From contig NC_035448.2 of NCBI RefSeq assembly GCF_002127325.2, positions 58,891,577 to 58,955,576 of the forward strand: 64,000 nucleotides of DNA. Reading direction: 5' to 3'. Both the position numbers and the translations under genes were made by a program. The notes below the pieces were generated by a model. The model searched no databases. It saw only the letters and a program-made list of their open reading frames with translations, and was not told the DNA's origin. The DNA comes from Helianthus annuus (lineage: Eukaryota; Streptophyta; Magnoliopsida; Asterales; Asteraceae). The stretch's first letter is position 1. Every line of letters starts with the position of its first letter. Of this stretch, positions 1 through 11,055 are shown in pieces.

Positions 1-186
1 CTATAAAGTACATCGTACAACCATTTCGTGTATTACATACGAGAGTGTTGGAAGATTGATAAACAGAAAACCAACAAATGATTATAAATTTTTATTATAT
101 ATAGAAAACGATCTCCCATTAAACTTATTTTAGTGACATGAAAATTGAACTCTTTACAAAAAAATTCCCTGTGTTTTTAATTATTT

Positions 187-415
187 TTTTTTGGAACGGT
201 AAATTTGGATCACTGACGAACCATTGAAGTATCATCGTGCCACTAAGGGAATCACCCGCTCATATCCATCTCCTCTAGGCAATAATGCGTATACACCAAT
301 TCAGAAGAAAACCTATTAAATCTGGGAAACAACCCCTTGTGGGAATCAAACCTAAGACCTAATAGTCTTTAAGTTTTATCTCACCCCTAAAATGCCACTA
401 GACTATAATGTTATG
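187..415 (-). mobile_element. tRNA-derived SINE-like element
   Basis: Read on the minus strand, a box A-like motif (TAGTCTAGTGGC, near 410-396) is followed by a box B-like motif (GGTTTGATTCC, near 353-343), the internal RNA polymerase III promoter layout of tRNA-derived SINEs. The minus-strand 3' end runs into an A-rich tail at 181-193. I found no clear target-site duplication, so both ends are approximate. No coding potential. Confidence 0.55.
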
Positions 416-441
416 GACTTTTTTAAGGATTAATTGAATAA

Positions 442-697
442 GGCCATTGGCTATGGGAACGGGCACCGACCAGTCTAGGCCCGTCCAAACCACCCTCTTA
501 GGGGTGTCCCTGTCTCTTCCGTTGGTTGGCTCATGATTGTGACGAACCTGAAGCTTGAAGAGCAATCAGATTAAAGGGGAGGCTCATCACCCACACCCTA
601 GGTCCATCACTTAGGTGAGGTGATGGTTCTCTGATGACGTGGCCGCCTATGTAGAGGTGCATTCTCAAGTAATGGGGCTTCTCCACACCCACCAGCC
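442..697. mobile_element. PIF/Harbinger-like MITE (TAA target duplication)
   Basis: A 256-bp non-coding segment starts GGCCATTGG, ends CACCAGCC, and is flanked by TAA at 439-441 and 698-700. A 3-bp TWA duplication with GG...CC ends is typical of Tourist/PIF-Harbinger MITEs. The terminal inverted repeats match poorly, so this is an old or uncertain copy. Confidence 0.45.
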
Positions 698-800
698 TAA
701 GTTATGGACTATTTTGCAGATGTGATTTATACTTATCAAGACAAAAGATCAAATACAAATAAATTTAACGTACAAAACGTACGAACTGAAGGTTTTGCTG

Positions 801-1375
801 AAAAAACGCGGTGACATTTCCTAATTATCAGTAATTATCAAAATTACTTTACAAATGATCATGTAGAGTAATTTTTATCTTTGTAGAGTAATTTTGTAAA
901 ATGTTCTTGTAGAGTAATTTTGATCTTGTATATTAATTATCAAAATTACTCTACAAGTGTATCAAAATTACTCTTCATCAAAATTACTTTACAACTGAAT
1001 CAAAATTACTCTGCAAGTTTATCAAACAACATACAATTCAAAATTACTCTACAAATGATCCTGTAGAGTAATTTTGATCTTGTAGAATAATTTTGTAAAT
1101 TTTTTTTAGCATTTAGTTATGGGCTTTAGCTTTATGGTTTAGTTTTTAGCATTTAGTTTGGGTGTGTGTGTGTGTGTGGGTGGGGGGGGTAGGTTTTTTG
1201 ATGGGTTTTTTTTTTTTTTTTTTGTGAGAAATAGTTTTTTGATCAAAATTACTCTACAAGAACATTTTACAAAATTACTCTACAAGATCAAAGTTACTCT
1301 ATATTATCATTTGTAGAGTAATTTTGATAATTACCCTATAAGCAGATAATTACAAAAATATCACCGTGTGTTTTT
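801..1375. repeat. Foldback element built from repeated AATTACTCTACAAG motifs
   Basis: The ends form an imperfect inverted repeat: AAAAAACGCGGTGACATTT at 801 against ATATCACCGTGTGTTTTT ending at 1375. Between them the motif TCAAAATTACTCTACAAG or its reverse complement recurs about a dozen times in both orientations, interrupted by a T/G-rich tract at 1160-1222. No ORF and no clear target duplication. The architecture suggests a non-autonomous DNA transposon whose subterminal motif has multiplied. Confidence 0.55.
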
Positions 1376-2609
1376 ATCCATTTCATGCTATTCATACATT
1401 TAGTACGTTAAAGTTATTTATATGGGAACTTTACTCTAGTTATCAATTAATTAATTACTTACTTTAATCCATGGAACCAACAACTTGATTATTCATAAGC
1501 AGTCATTTCTATCTGTTACCTTTAATAGCATGCCAAATGAGGAGTGTACACAAAGCTTTATAATTCACACTTGCAGGTTGCAACTTGTGCACCATCTAAT
1601 CAAAGTATCAAACAATCATATATAGAAAAATTGCACCAAATATTAATTAAAGATTTTTTATTTGAAATATAAGAAAACATTAGTTTTTTTTGTATCTTCG
1701 GTGGAAGTTTAATTTTTAAAAATTTAGAAAGAAATTCAATATCTCACATGACACACAGCTTTTATACGTAAACGATAAATATATATTTTTTGATTGGTTA
1801 AATGGCTAACTCACACATTATTCTAATCTTGCTATTAAATCTATACTTGTAGATTATGAGACTTAAACCTTTAACCTTATGCAGGAACGACACAATCCAC
1901 ACCTTAATATTGCTAGACTAAAAGAAGAGAGCGACACATGTACTTTTAAACAATGACATTGTAAGCCCACAAGAAAGAAAGAAAGAAAGATAAATGAATC
2001 GAATTTTGAAGTTGTTTAATAACTAGATTTGACCGGCAAAAAATTTCTCCAACATATAAATAACAAAACATGATGACATCTATTCTATACTCAATTAATT
2101 ACGTATGAATGAAAAGTGGACTACAATTTTCTCTAACAGCTTTAATAAAAAAAACAGATCATGGTGTAATATATACAATTCTGATTCATTAATTCTTATA
2201 AATTGGTTAAAAGACTAGGAATTATATTGTTTATGAACCGGAAAAGTGAAAAAGCTAAATGTCGTAATCTTCGAACTTTAAATCTTTCAAAAGTCAACGT
2301 AAATGTATAATAACCTAATTATCTTCAGTCATGAGTGCACCGGCAGCTTATAAATCAAACTATGCTGTTACCATTTATTTATTTTCTTTTGCAATCAATT
2401 AAAGAAACATCCACAAGGGTGCGTTTATTTACCTGTAACTATTGTTCTACTAGTATGATGTTCCTTCTTACAAATATAAGGTTATGGGTTCAAAACCTTG
2501 CAAGTGCAAGGTAAAAGTGAAATTTAAAGTGTTGAAAAACTTGCCGTTCAAAGAAAAAATATTATTTACTAGCACTTGCTTCTTCACGCCATCCTTTCTT
2601 TTTTTTAAA
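1376..2609. other. AT-rich intergenic DNA, no gene seen
   Basis: No ORF with coding character. It holds a short (GAAA)n run near 1970-1990. A lone box B-like motif (GGGTTCAAAACC, near 2487-2498) could be part of another degraded SINE, but I could not define its ends. Confidence 0.5.
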
Positions 2610-3141
2610 GGGGAAATGGTCTGTAATAATCCCACCTAAACCTTATTGGCCATTAATAATCCCACCTCAGAATATTCCTCACACCAGTCTCACCTTTCAC
2701 CTATTTTTCGTACAATGGTCCCCCGTTAAAAAAACTTAACGGAGTTAAGCTTTTTTCCAAATTACAAACAAATTTTTCAGGCTTTTGATCAGAACGATGA
2801 TACGAGTCCATTGATGTAAAACTTACTTCGAAATGGTGCTCCAAGTGACTTGATTTTGGTTAATTGGAAATTTAAACACCCGAATTGAAGCGCTGTTTTT
2901 ATCGTTTGGAGCACCGTTTCGAGGCAATTTTTACATCAATGGACTCGTATCGTCGTTCTAATCAAAAGCCCTAAAAAATATGTTTGTAATTTGGAAAAAA
3001 GCTTAACTCCGTTAAGTTTTTTTAACGGGGGACCATTGTAGGAAAAATATGTGAAAGGTGGGACTGGTGGGGGGAATATTCTGAGGTTGGATTATTAATG
3101 GCCAATAAGGTCTAGTTTGGATTATTATAGGCCAATTTCCC
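2610..3141. mobile_element. Foldback MITE with 9-bp target duplication
   Basis: The 532-bp element has long inverted arms of roughly 200 bp. The left arm starts GGGGAAATGGTCTGTAATAA and the right arm ends in its imperfect complement ATTATAGGCCAATTTCCC. The 9-bp sequence TTTTTTAAA directly flanks both sides (2601-2609 and 3142-3150). A 9-bp duplication with very long terminal inverted repeats is typical of Mutator-superfamily (MULE) non-autonomous elements. No ORF. Confidence 0.75.
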
Positions 3142-3194
3142 TTTTTTAAATATGAACAGAATATATTTGTGTCTAACTCCATAATAATCAATTA

Positions 3195-3355
3195 TTGGAA
3201 CCGGTGGCTTGGTGGGTTAGGGGCTTCGTGTGTGCGGAATAGAGGCCGCCACGGGTAACCTTTCAGCCAAAGGGTGCCGCACTGCCGCATACGAAGTACC
3301 CGGAGTTTATTACGTTGGCTGTTACCAAAAAAAAAAAAGAAGAAGAAGAAGAAGT
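3195..3355 (+). mobile_element. SINE-like short retroposon with A-rich tail
   Basis: A GC-richer block starts near GGAACCGGTGGCTTGG and ends in an A-rich then (GAA)n tail at 3326-3354, standing out from AT-rich surroundings. The compact body and tail look like a plant SINE. Internal pol III boxes are not convincing and no target duplication was found. Confidence 0.35.
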
Positions 3356-3371
3356 CAAATCCATGATCACG

Positions 3372-3734
3372 TTTTTTTTTTTTTTTTTTGAAGGGTGACT
3401 TTCAATATGTACATGGACCATTGGTAACCGGGTCCCCGTCAAGGACGGTTACCCGTCAGCCCAGCATTCTCAGACGCAATGTTCTATCGGGCCCCGGCTG
3501 CCGCTCTGACTGACCTTCACCCGGAAACCATACTGCCCCCACACGAGAGACTCGTTGGGGTAACAGCTGGGTAAAACCAGGTTGCCCTCCGGATCGAACC
3601 ACGCCTCGGTAGGAAACGATCCATCATTGGGACGACCCCCCAATACGCCGCAGCCGGGAGTCGAACTGGTGACCTCCAAGAAGGAACCGGCCCAACCGAC
3701 CACTTAAGAACCAACTGGGCTGGAAGGGGGGTTT
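3372..3734 (-). mobile_element. tRNA-derived SINE with target-site duplication
   Basis: On the minus strand the element starts near 3730, has a box A-like stretch (GGTTCTTAAGTGG, near 3713-3701) and a good box B (AGTTCGACTCC, near 3665-3655), and ends in a poly(A) tail (the T run at 3372-3389 on the + strand). AATCCATGATCACG followed by TTT occurs at 3358-3371 and 3735-3748, a long target duplication as expected of target-primed reverse transcription. The short minus-strand reading frames inside are incidental. Confidence 0.75.
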
Positions 3735-3751
3735 AATCCATGATCACGTTT

Positions 3752-4147
3752 AGCCACACATGTCAATTTTGTGTCAACATGACAGATTTATGAATGATCT
3801 ATCTAACCCATTAAGTTTTTAGAATTTCTTAAAAAATGCTTATGTCATACCTTATTTTGATTCTTTGTATTACTTCAAAAGTTAAGATATAATATGGATA
3901 AAATTTAATAGTTTAATCCTAACTTTTATAGTCATTGGTAATTTTAATTGTTTATTTGTAATTTTAAAGTATTAACATATAAAAGAATATAATAAGTTAA
4001 CATTTGGTTCAACGAGTCATGTTATAGTAAACCCATAGCTATGTGCGAAAAACTTTTCGTGTTCCAAATGCATGTAACTCTTAAAATGGACCCTCAATAC
4101 AAGCTTTTAGCACCCCATACAAAAATAAGTACACTTGTATTGTTTTA
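3752..4147. other. AT-rich intergenic DNA, nothing recognised
   Basis: The sequence between the SINE and the next MITE holds no ORF, no repeat structure and no recognisable RNA gene. Confidence 0.5.
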
Positions 4148-4837
4148 GGGGAGTGGGGGTGGTCCGTGATGGCCACCCCATCACTCGTTTTTTTTGAAAC
4201 ACCGCCGCCACCTCAAACATCACGCGTGATATTATCAACGCGTTGAAAGAATCACACGTTGAAAACTCAAAAAGGATCGTTGGTTGTGACCGTTTGGGGG
4301 GGTTTTTGAACGTTGGGGTTTTTTTTTTTTTGAATGTTTTTTTATATAAAATTCATCAAACTCAATCCATTTCATATCAAAAATTACTCTAACTCACTTC
4401 AAAAAATCAAACAATTCCCCATTTGATTTCAAAAATAATTTTACAACAAACATGGAAGGTTCAAGCAAGAGAGGTGCGCGATTGAAAAAAAAGAGGTTCG
4501 GGTACAACGACGCCAAAGAAAGAAAAGAAAAACTTGTGTCCGTAAAACTTGAACGCGAGCACGCGTACATAGGACACTTGAAAACGGCAGAAAGACAAGT
4601 TGTGAGTGATGGAATAAATTTTTTAATTTTAATGAAATTTATAATTTAGTGTTTTATTGTTAATTTCTAATTTAAAAAATAAAAAAAGTTGTGAGTGATG
4701 AAATTCCATCACTAGTGATAACCACCGCCACTACAAAATGCTTGTGAGTGATAAAATAGTGGCTGATGACATGGCAGGAGTTTATTGGATGCTTGTGGGT
4801 GATGAAATTTTATCACTAGTGACCACCCCCACTCCCC
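4148..4837. mobile_element. Non-autonomous PIF/Harbinger element (TTA target duplication)
   Basis: A perfect 17-bp terminal inverted repeat, GGGGAGTGGGGGTGGTC at 4148 and its complement ending at 4837, is flanked by TTA at 4145-4147 and 4838-4840. These are hallmarks of PIF/Harbinger. At 690 bp it is too short for a transposase gene. It contains a small basic ORF (4452-4649) and repeated GTGAGTGATGAAAT-type subterminal motifs, so it looks like an internal-deletion derivative of a larger element. Confidence 0.8.
4452..4649 (+). pseudogene. Small Lys/Arg-rich ORF fragment inside Harbinger derivative
   Basis: The 65-residue frame starts at an ATG, is strongly basic over residues 5-50 (many Lys, Arg and Glu), and runs into low-complexity AT sequence at its end. 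It could be the tail of the ORF1 (Myb/SANT-type) protein of the parent element, whose C-terminal part is often a charged helix. No domain can be named with confidence. Confidence 0.35.
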
Positions 4838-5130
4838 TTAGCCTTCCTTTTTAATTTTTCTTTACTTATTAGACTGGAGGGTATGGTGATGGAGGATGGG
4901 CCGCCACGTCACCTGTCACGTCACCGGAAGTGAGGATGGGCCTAAAGGGGATGGACCAAGGGGGTGGGGGATGAGCCCCTTTATGTATATATATGTATGT
5001 ATGTATGTATAGGTATATGTGAGAGAAGGAGGCATGGCGAGATCGTCGTGTGGGAGCCGGTTGGGACGAGCCGGGCTGAGGAGGGCGGTGTATGGGACCG
5101 GTGCCGGGCCAGGCCATGTGTATAGGCATA
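4838..5130. other. Unassigned GC-richer block with (TATG)n
   Basis: The block starts GACTGGAGGGTATGG after TTA, like the left end of a Tourist-type MITE, but no matching right end was found. A (TATG)n run lies at 4984-5012. A GC-rich stretch follows at 5030-5117. Minus-strand reading frames here have no coding character. Confidence 0.35.
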
Positions 5131-7282
5131 AATTCGAGGATCTAGACATTACTTTACATGATTGTTATTATATATGATTCATTTACATGCTAATTGTTAA
5201 TTAAGACTTTACAAGATGATAATAAATCGATGATTACATGTGACCCGATCTGAACGTGTTAACCATATCTTTATATGATATAGCTGAGTTTATGATGATT
5301 TATTGCTAGTAAATAACTAGGATTCATGTTAGTAAGTAGGTTGTTTGGTGTTGACGTGTACACGAACTTATGCTCCGATTTGATTTTAATAGTCTCGGCT
5401 GAATGTTGGTAATTAACTAGAATGACATAATATTAATGATTGCTAGTTGTGTCACAAGATTCTGAATGTATGTTAATAAGCACACTAGTTAACTGAATTG
5501 TTAGAATGATTAAGTGGCCTGTGAATGCATCTAGGGTGCTACTGATTGACGCAAGATGATGAATAGTTGAGGTATTGAAACTGTTAATTGATGAATGGTG
5601 GTATAACGTATTCAAGAATGATTGTGATTATGTAAATAGCAATGAAGCCAGATTGTTTATGTGAAGCCTAGATTTGAATGATGATTGATCTGCTTTGGTA
5701 ATGACGAAACTGTTTGCTAGAATGTGTAACCGACCTCGACGAAACTTGGTGATGTTTCGTCACACACTTCAACCCGACGAAAGGTCGAAATTTCGTCACA
5801 AGGTGGTCTCGCCAAGGAGGTGATTGGGTAATCAAATAGTGTTTCGTCATTGAGGACATTGATGATAGATATAATTATGTAATTGAACTCTATGCTAAAT
5901 ACTAAGTAGATTATGACACATATGTAATATGTAGTGTATAAATGATGTCACGTGATATACAGATTGGCCTTAAATGACATCTTTGAAACTTTGAAATAAC
6001 ATGCTAAGTGATTGAATTATAAACCATGTAATAACATGTGAATGAAATTGATTTCAATGCACCATCTGACAACAAGGAATTATAATTGGACTAAACATTC
6101 AATAGTGGGCCGATATCTTTACTCTTTAGTGAACTGCCTTAAATTGATTTGGGTTGTGCATTGTTAAGCTGCTAGTTGGAACATGAAGTGAATATGAACC
6201 TGCATGGTTAGACTGAATGTAGTATCTTATGTGATGCTATGCGTTGTGTGTGCGTACTATGTGATGGTAACAAACTGTTATGTGCATAATTAATTGTTTT
6301 GAGTAGGTGCTATGTGTATTCTTGGTACATCACTAGTGTGATATGTGCAACGAGCATGAGATCTATGTGCGATGAAACTGACCATTATCGATGACCATAT
6401 TAGGATTTGGTTGACTGACTGTAAACGAGTAACTAATCATACCGAGCAATCTCAGGTGAGTTCACACACTCTTACTAAGGCATGGGATTCCCAGGGCTTG
6501 GGAATGGGATTGAAAGGATAAGGTTGAATAGATTCATACGGACACTATTACTAGACTACCATACCATCGTCCTCGGTTGTGCAGGACACATACGTAAAAC
6601 CTACGTATACTTATGCTTCTCACTGTCCTCAGGTTGCGAAGGACACTCACGTAAGACCTACGTGAATTTATACTCACTACTGCCTCGGTTGTGTCAGGCA
6701 CTTACGTAAAACCTACGTAAACCCCCGCGTACCCCTATCCTCGGTTGTGAAGGATTACTTACGTAAAACCTACGTAAACTTGTACGTGTTACTGTTCTCG
6801 GGATATGTAGAACACTTATGGTTACGAATAGTCTAGTGGTTATACAACATGGGAAGCCCCCACCAATAGAACATACTATCGGCCCAGTAGAGCCACATGT
6901 TACAAACGAACTTACTATTACGCATTTACTTTCTGTGAACTCGCTCAACTAGTTGTTGATCCTCTGTTACATGCCTTGCAGGTCGTTAGGTACATGGAGC
7001 TTGCACAGGGAGGAGCTGGTCGTTGTGGGCTTGGATCATGATTGTCTTGACAAACACTTTATGACATTACATACTTATTTATATTGGGTTTTACTTATAC
7101 GCTTCCGCTAAACAGTGATAACTTACTTCTGTTTTGGAAACACCTTTCATATGGATTTGGTTTGGTTTAATTGCTATTACTTTAACTATATACATTGTTC
7201 TATATGATTGGTGGCTTGATCCTGGTCAGTCACGCTCCCAAGCGGTGATACTCCGCACGTGGATTTTTGGGGGTTTGACAAT
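5131..7282 (+). repeat. Partial LTR of a gypsy family related to element B
   Basis: The 3' part clearly matches the LTR of the element at 42901-52457. Shared blocks are ACCGAGCAA(T/C)C...AGGTGAGTTCACA (near 6442), the CATGC(C/T)TTGCAGGT block (near 6970-6985), and the end GGTGGCTTGATCCTGGTCAGTCACGC...GGGGGTTTGACA, finishing at 7282. No primer-binding site follows, so this is a solo or truncated LTR. Sequence from 5131 to about 6400 is compatible with the same LTR, but its true 5' end is not identified. Confidence 0.6.
6560..6795. repeat. About four tandem ~65-bp repeats with a TACGTA palindrome
   Basis: The unit is roughly CCTCGGTTGTG-AGGACAC followed by TACGTAAAACCTACGTA and a variable spacer. 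Copies start near 6570, 6629, 6681 and 6740, and a fifth, degraded copy lies near 6798. Each carries inverted TACGTA halves. The array lies inside the partial LTR. Confidence 0.7.
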
Positions 7283-7324
7283 TTCCTCGTCCATTTTTAA
7301 TTTTTTTAAACAATTTTCACAACA

Positions 7325-7745
7325 GCCTTAAAAGCGAAACAGATTGTTCAAACAAGCGAAACTAGTAAGACCAAATAAGCTGAACTTAGTAAGATCTAAT
7401 AAGCGGAACCACTAAGTCCAAATAAGCGGAACCTTCTGAAACATTCACTGAAGCGAAACTACTTTTTGTCTCAATAAACGAAACTTCAATGGTCCTTGAA
7501 GCGGAACTATCTTGTACAGAAGAGCGGAACTGTCTGTTCAAGTGGAACTACAACAAAGTGTCTTAGAAGTGGAACTTTGAAGCGGAACCACTGAACGTTG
7601 AAGCGGAACTTCTGAACTTATGTAACAATAAGCGGACCCAACACGTTCTTTGAAGCGGAACCTGCTGATGAAGTGTATCTAGAAGCGGAACTAACCCTGT
7701 CACAAAAGCGAAACTATGGAGTGTCCGTATAAGCGGAACCTATTT
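7325..7745. repeat. AAGCGGAAC motif array (Copia-type leader)
   Basis: The 9-10-bp motif AAGCGGAAC or AAGCGAAAC recurs about 18 times at irregular 20-40-bp spacing. A smaller cluster of the same motif lies at 8154-8291 inside the adjoining LTR. The array belongs to the untranslated leader of the minus-strand element whose LTR is at 7957-8400. Its left limit abuts the LTR fragment ending at 7282. Confidence 0.65.
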
Positions 7746-7942
7746 GGAAGTTCATTTGACCCATTTTTAATGCAAATTTTAACACCAAACTTTCCAGGGT
7801 TTGTCTATATCCTATTACGCACAATCCGTGAGATTTTGAGCTGATTTTGACCGATGAAACTTTCTGAACTGAAGAAAGAAGGTGTAGAAGTGAGAAATTT
7901 TGACGAATTCCAGCTATTCTCTGCAGAACTCCTCCTCCTGAA

Positions 7943-7954
7943 GCTCTGATACCA
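7943..7954 (-). promoter_or_regulatory. Primer-binding site, initiator tRNA-Met type
   Basis: GCTCTGATACCA on the + strand is TGGTATCAGAGC on the minus strand, complementary to the 3' end of plant initiator tRNA-Met. It sits two bases from the LTR boundary at 7957, fixing the element's minus-strand orientation. Confidence 0.8.
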
Positions 7955-7956
7955 CT

Positions 7957-8400
7957 TGTAGGATCGTGTCTCGACCCGAACGAGTCGTTCAGAGGATATT
8001 CTATCGAATACAGATGCGGAAAATAAGTATTTGACTTAGGAACAGCTAGCAAATCACTTTAAACTTCTATTTGCATTGATTTCTGACAGTTTACATTCAA
8101 ATCCTGGACCGGCAGCACTTCGGTACGATTTTTCAAGATAGTTACAAATGTTTCGCTTATGATGCTATACATAGGTGCTGAGGTTCGCTTGTTTGTACAT
8201 GTCATTCAAGCGAAACCTTCAGCTGACATTCAAGCGGAACTAAAAGATGACAGATAAGCGAAACCTTCCTATGTCACTATAAGCGAAACTATTTCCTAAA
8301 ATACATACAATCTCCTGTTTTCTCGTATAACGTGTCCTGATCTAACAAACTAATACTAAGACTCGATACAAGACGAAGTCAACAGATGCATGCACCAACA
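7957..8400 (-). mobile_element. LTR of a minus-strand Ty1/copia-like element, truncated
   Basis: On the minus strand this 444-bp segment begins TGTTGGTGCATGCATC and ends CGATCCTACA, followed by a tRNA-Met primer-binding site and an untranslated leader. Only one LTR and the leader remain; no gag or pol is visible. Its outer end cuts the PIF/Harbinger transposase at 8401, so it inserted into that older element or deleted part of it. Assignment to copia rests on LTR length and the TGTTGG start, and is inferred. Confidence 0.65.
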
Positions 8401-9299
8401 TCTTCCTTAGTTAACGCACGTTGTCGTCGAAAATCGGCTAACCAATACCTCGTACCACGGTAGGGAGTCATAAATCCATGAGTGTTGGTGTACACAGCGT
8501 CACAAAGGTAATACTTATCTGTATCAGTATCAAAACTATCATATAAAAAACAAATAATGTATGAAATGAACATTGAAGAATGGTTAAAAACCTAGTGGCG
8601 GAAAAGGAAAGCCAGAATTTGGGTTGAATGCAACTTCTTTTAAAACTCGTGAATCATGTGCAATGCCCTCCCATCCGGCCCATACGAATGTGAATATCAT
8701 ATCAAAGTCACAAATTGCTAATACATTTTGAAAGCATTCACCTTTTCCTCTTCCCCTGTAACGAGTCTGTTGATCAACAGGCACAATCGCATGTATAAGA
8801 GTTCCATCTAAGGCACCTATTGCTCAAGGAAATATTTCTTTTAGCCTTCTATGTCGTTCGGAGTTATTTGCGCTTACATTAGAAGATGGTGGAACTATAA
8901 CTTCTCTTGCGAAATTCATCATTGCCTTTAGGACCTCATGAAAACATCTATGAATTGTTTCCGTTGAGTGTTGAAACCTTCATTTAACCATTCGAAAACG
9001 TTCATTATGTCCAATGACCATCAGAACATAGCCAACTTTTCTTCCAAGCTTATTGACCTACTACTTTGCAACCAATTTTTTTGTTTAAAATGATTGCACA
9101 ATAGTATAAATGCATCACGTGAAAGACGCATCATCTCATGACATTGTGTAGAAGTACCATGCAATAATTCTTGCGTGTATTCATGACAGCTTAATGCCGA
9201 ATTCAAGTCTCTTATCCTTTCAACATTTATTCTCGAGGCTAATGAAACCCAATACCAACAAAAGATCATGATAACTATAATCTCATCGTCCGAATCCAT
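8401..9299 (-). pseudogene. PIF/Harbinger (HARBI1-like) DDE transposase, broken
   Basis: The N-terminal part (9299-9021) matches the conserved plant Harbinger N-region, including ELLHGTSTQCHEMMRLS and ISLEEKLAMF. The first catalytic block GALDGT lies near 8800 and is followed by RYRGRGKGECFQNVLAICDF. The block HDSRVL lies near 8660, and KYYLCDAVYTN with RYWLADFRRQRAL near 8500-8405. A probable intron separates the FPFPPLG and DKYYLCD blocks. Two in-frame stops lie between the N-region and the first Asp block (after MVK near 8975 and just before AIGALDG near 8818), and the C-terminus with the final Glu is lost at 8401. It cannot make active transposase. Confidence 0.85.
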
Positions 9300-9339
9300 A
9301 AGGTACCTATCATAACATAAATTATATCATCCACATTAA

Positions 9340-9537
9340 CATCTATAACAATAACATCCATGATATAACATCCAAAACATAACATCCACATTAACATAAC
9401 ATCCATAACATAACATCCAAAACATAACATCCAAAACATAACATCCAAAACATAACATCCATAACATAACATCCATAACATAACATCCAAAACATAACAC
9501 CCAAAACATAACATCCATAGCATAACATCTAACCCAA
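9340..9537. repeat. 14-bp minisatellite (AAAACATAACATCC)n
   Basis: About 13 imperfect tandem copies of a 14-bp unit lie between the transposase and ORF1 of the Harbinger element. Minus-strand reading frames through it give only a Cys/Tyr/Met repeat and are artefacts. Confidence 0.85.
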
Positions 9538-9560
9538 AAAAGAACAATCAAAGCACAATC

Positions 9561-10415
9561 TTAGTTAAACAATCCATACTTCGCTCCCGCATTCTTAACC
9601 CATTTCTCACAATTCTGCGGCTTAAGACGTACCCACAGTTTCCTAAGATCGGAACTCTCACCAAAAAGCAAAAGCGTTGTTTCGTATTTCACATCCGACT
9701 CATCCCAACCCAATGTCTCCAATTTCTCCAAACATGCATCCATATCATCAGAAAGTGTGTGTTTCTCAATCATCATCTTTGCCAACTTGCTAATATCTTC
9801 ACCAACTTCTATAAGATTTGACTCTAATGTTGCCGTATATTTTCGTTTCTCTCCTTTTTTTGGGACCGAATACTTGACTCCTGGCTAACAACTTTACCTG
9901 GGGAAGCGTAGAACTTGGCCCCCAACTATCAAACCCATTTGAAGTAGACCCCTCATACAATTGACAACAAAGCTCGCGGTAAGCAAGTGGCACACTTCTC
10001 AAAGCTTCTACATACTTGTTAGACTGTGTGAAGAAATATTTTAAAATACTATAAAATTAATGAAATATACCACTACTAATTATTAGTATAAAACAGATAC
10101 CTTCATCTCAATTTGCCACTCTTCTTCTGACAAGTTAAAACTGTTTGTAACTGGATCATAGACATTCCCGGTTTTGTTTTTAAGCTTTAACCAAGCTGCA
10201 ACTTTTCCTTTTAGAAAATCATAGTGATTCTTCATTTGACGTTGTTCCACTATGAAATTATGTTGTGTTTTCAAATTTTCAGCTACAGTTTTCCATGACG
10301 CTTGTTTAAGACTGCTTCCTTCACGTCCATTAACGGTTACTTCATGAACACATGCTTCAAGAAAGGTTTTTTCAACACCTTCTTGCTTCCAATTAATCCT
10401 AATCCTTTTTGCCAT
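9561..10415 (-). pseudogene. Myb/SANT-like DNA-binding ORF1 of the Harbinger element
   Basis: Harbinger elements encode a second protein with a Myb/SANT-like domain that helps the transposase bind DNA. The N-terminal 110 residues (10415-10083) carry the domain, with INWKQEGVEKTFLEACVHEV and ASWKTVAENLKTQHNFI followed by MKNHYDFLKGKVAAWLKL. After an apparent intron or break, the middle (10002-9799) is frameshifted around CQLYEGSTSNGF. The C-terminal part (9785-9561), with LFGESSDLRKLWVRLKPQNC and EKWVKNAGAKYGLF, matches the usual ending of this family. At least one frameshift makes the copy defective. Confidence 0.75.
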
Positions 10416-10789
10416 TTCTTTGGATATTGGTTCCTAAAGATTAGGGATTTAAACCACCTCAATCATACCAATTATCCAATATTTCTAATATAACAACTAA
10501 TAACAATCAACATACAACATAAAGAAAACATGTATCTTTTTTCAACATACAACATAACCATTCACAAAAAACTAAGTTCAGAAAAATAACCAAATATTAG
10601 GGATTTAAACCACATCAATCATACCAATTAGCCAATATTTCTAAGGTAACAACTAAAATAAACAAGTCCATAAAAAAAAACCAAATCAAACTTAACCACA
10701 TCATAATAATGAGTAAAATAAATGAAAAATCAGTTTAATACAAAAAAAATGATGTAAGAAAATGAACCTGGGTGTAGGCGTTGTTGGGT

Positions 10790-11055
10790 GGAAGAGAGGC
10801 AGGAGGAGGCGGCGTTGTTCGGTGGTGAGGAGAGGGAGGATGAGGGCGGCGCCCGGCGGGAGGTGGTGAGGAGAGGGGTTGGGGGCGGAGGTGTTGGTGA
10901 TGAGAGGTGAAAGGGAAAGGGTGGAAGAGAGGGAGGAGGAGGCGGCGCTGTTCGGCGGTGAGGAGAGGGAGGAGGAGGGCGGCGGCCGACGGGAGGTGGT
11001 GAGGAGAGGGGTGGGGGCGGAGGTGTTGGTGATGAGAGGTGAAATGGGGAAAGTG
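10790..11055. repeat. Two ~130-bp GC-rich direct repeats in the Harbinger leader
   Basis: The block beginning GGAGGCGGCG(T/C)TGTTCGG(T/C)GG and ending GTTGGTGATGAGAGGTGAAA occurs twice, near 10804-10915 and 10938-11045. The repeat creates several long Pro-rich reading frames on the minus strand that are not credible genes. Confidence 0.7.

Noticed and set aside
4869..5149. Two overlapping minus-strand ORFs of 77-86 residues
   Set aside because: They cross a (TATG)n microsatellite and have no coding character.
7134..7331. 65-residue hydrophobic + frame that looks like a membrane peptide
   Set aside because: It overlaps the end of an LTR whose counterpart in element B is non-coding.
9275..9551. 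Cys/Tyr/Met-rich minus-strand frames
   Set aside because: They are direct translations of the 14-bp minisatellite.
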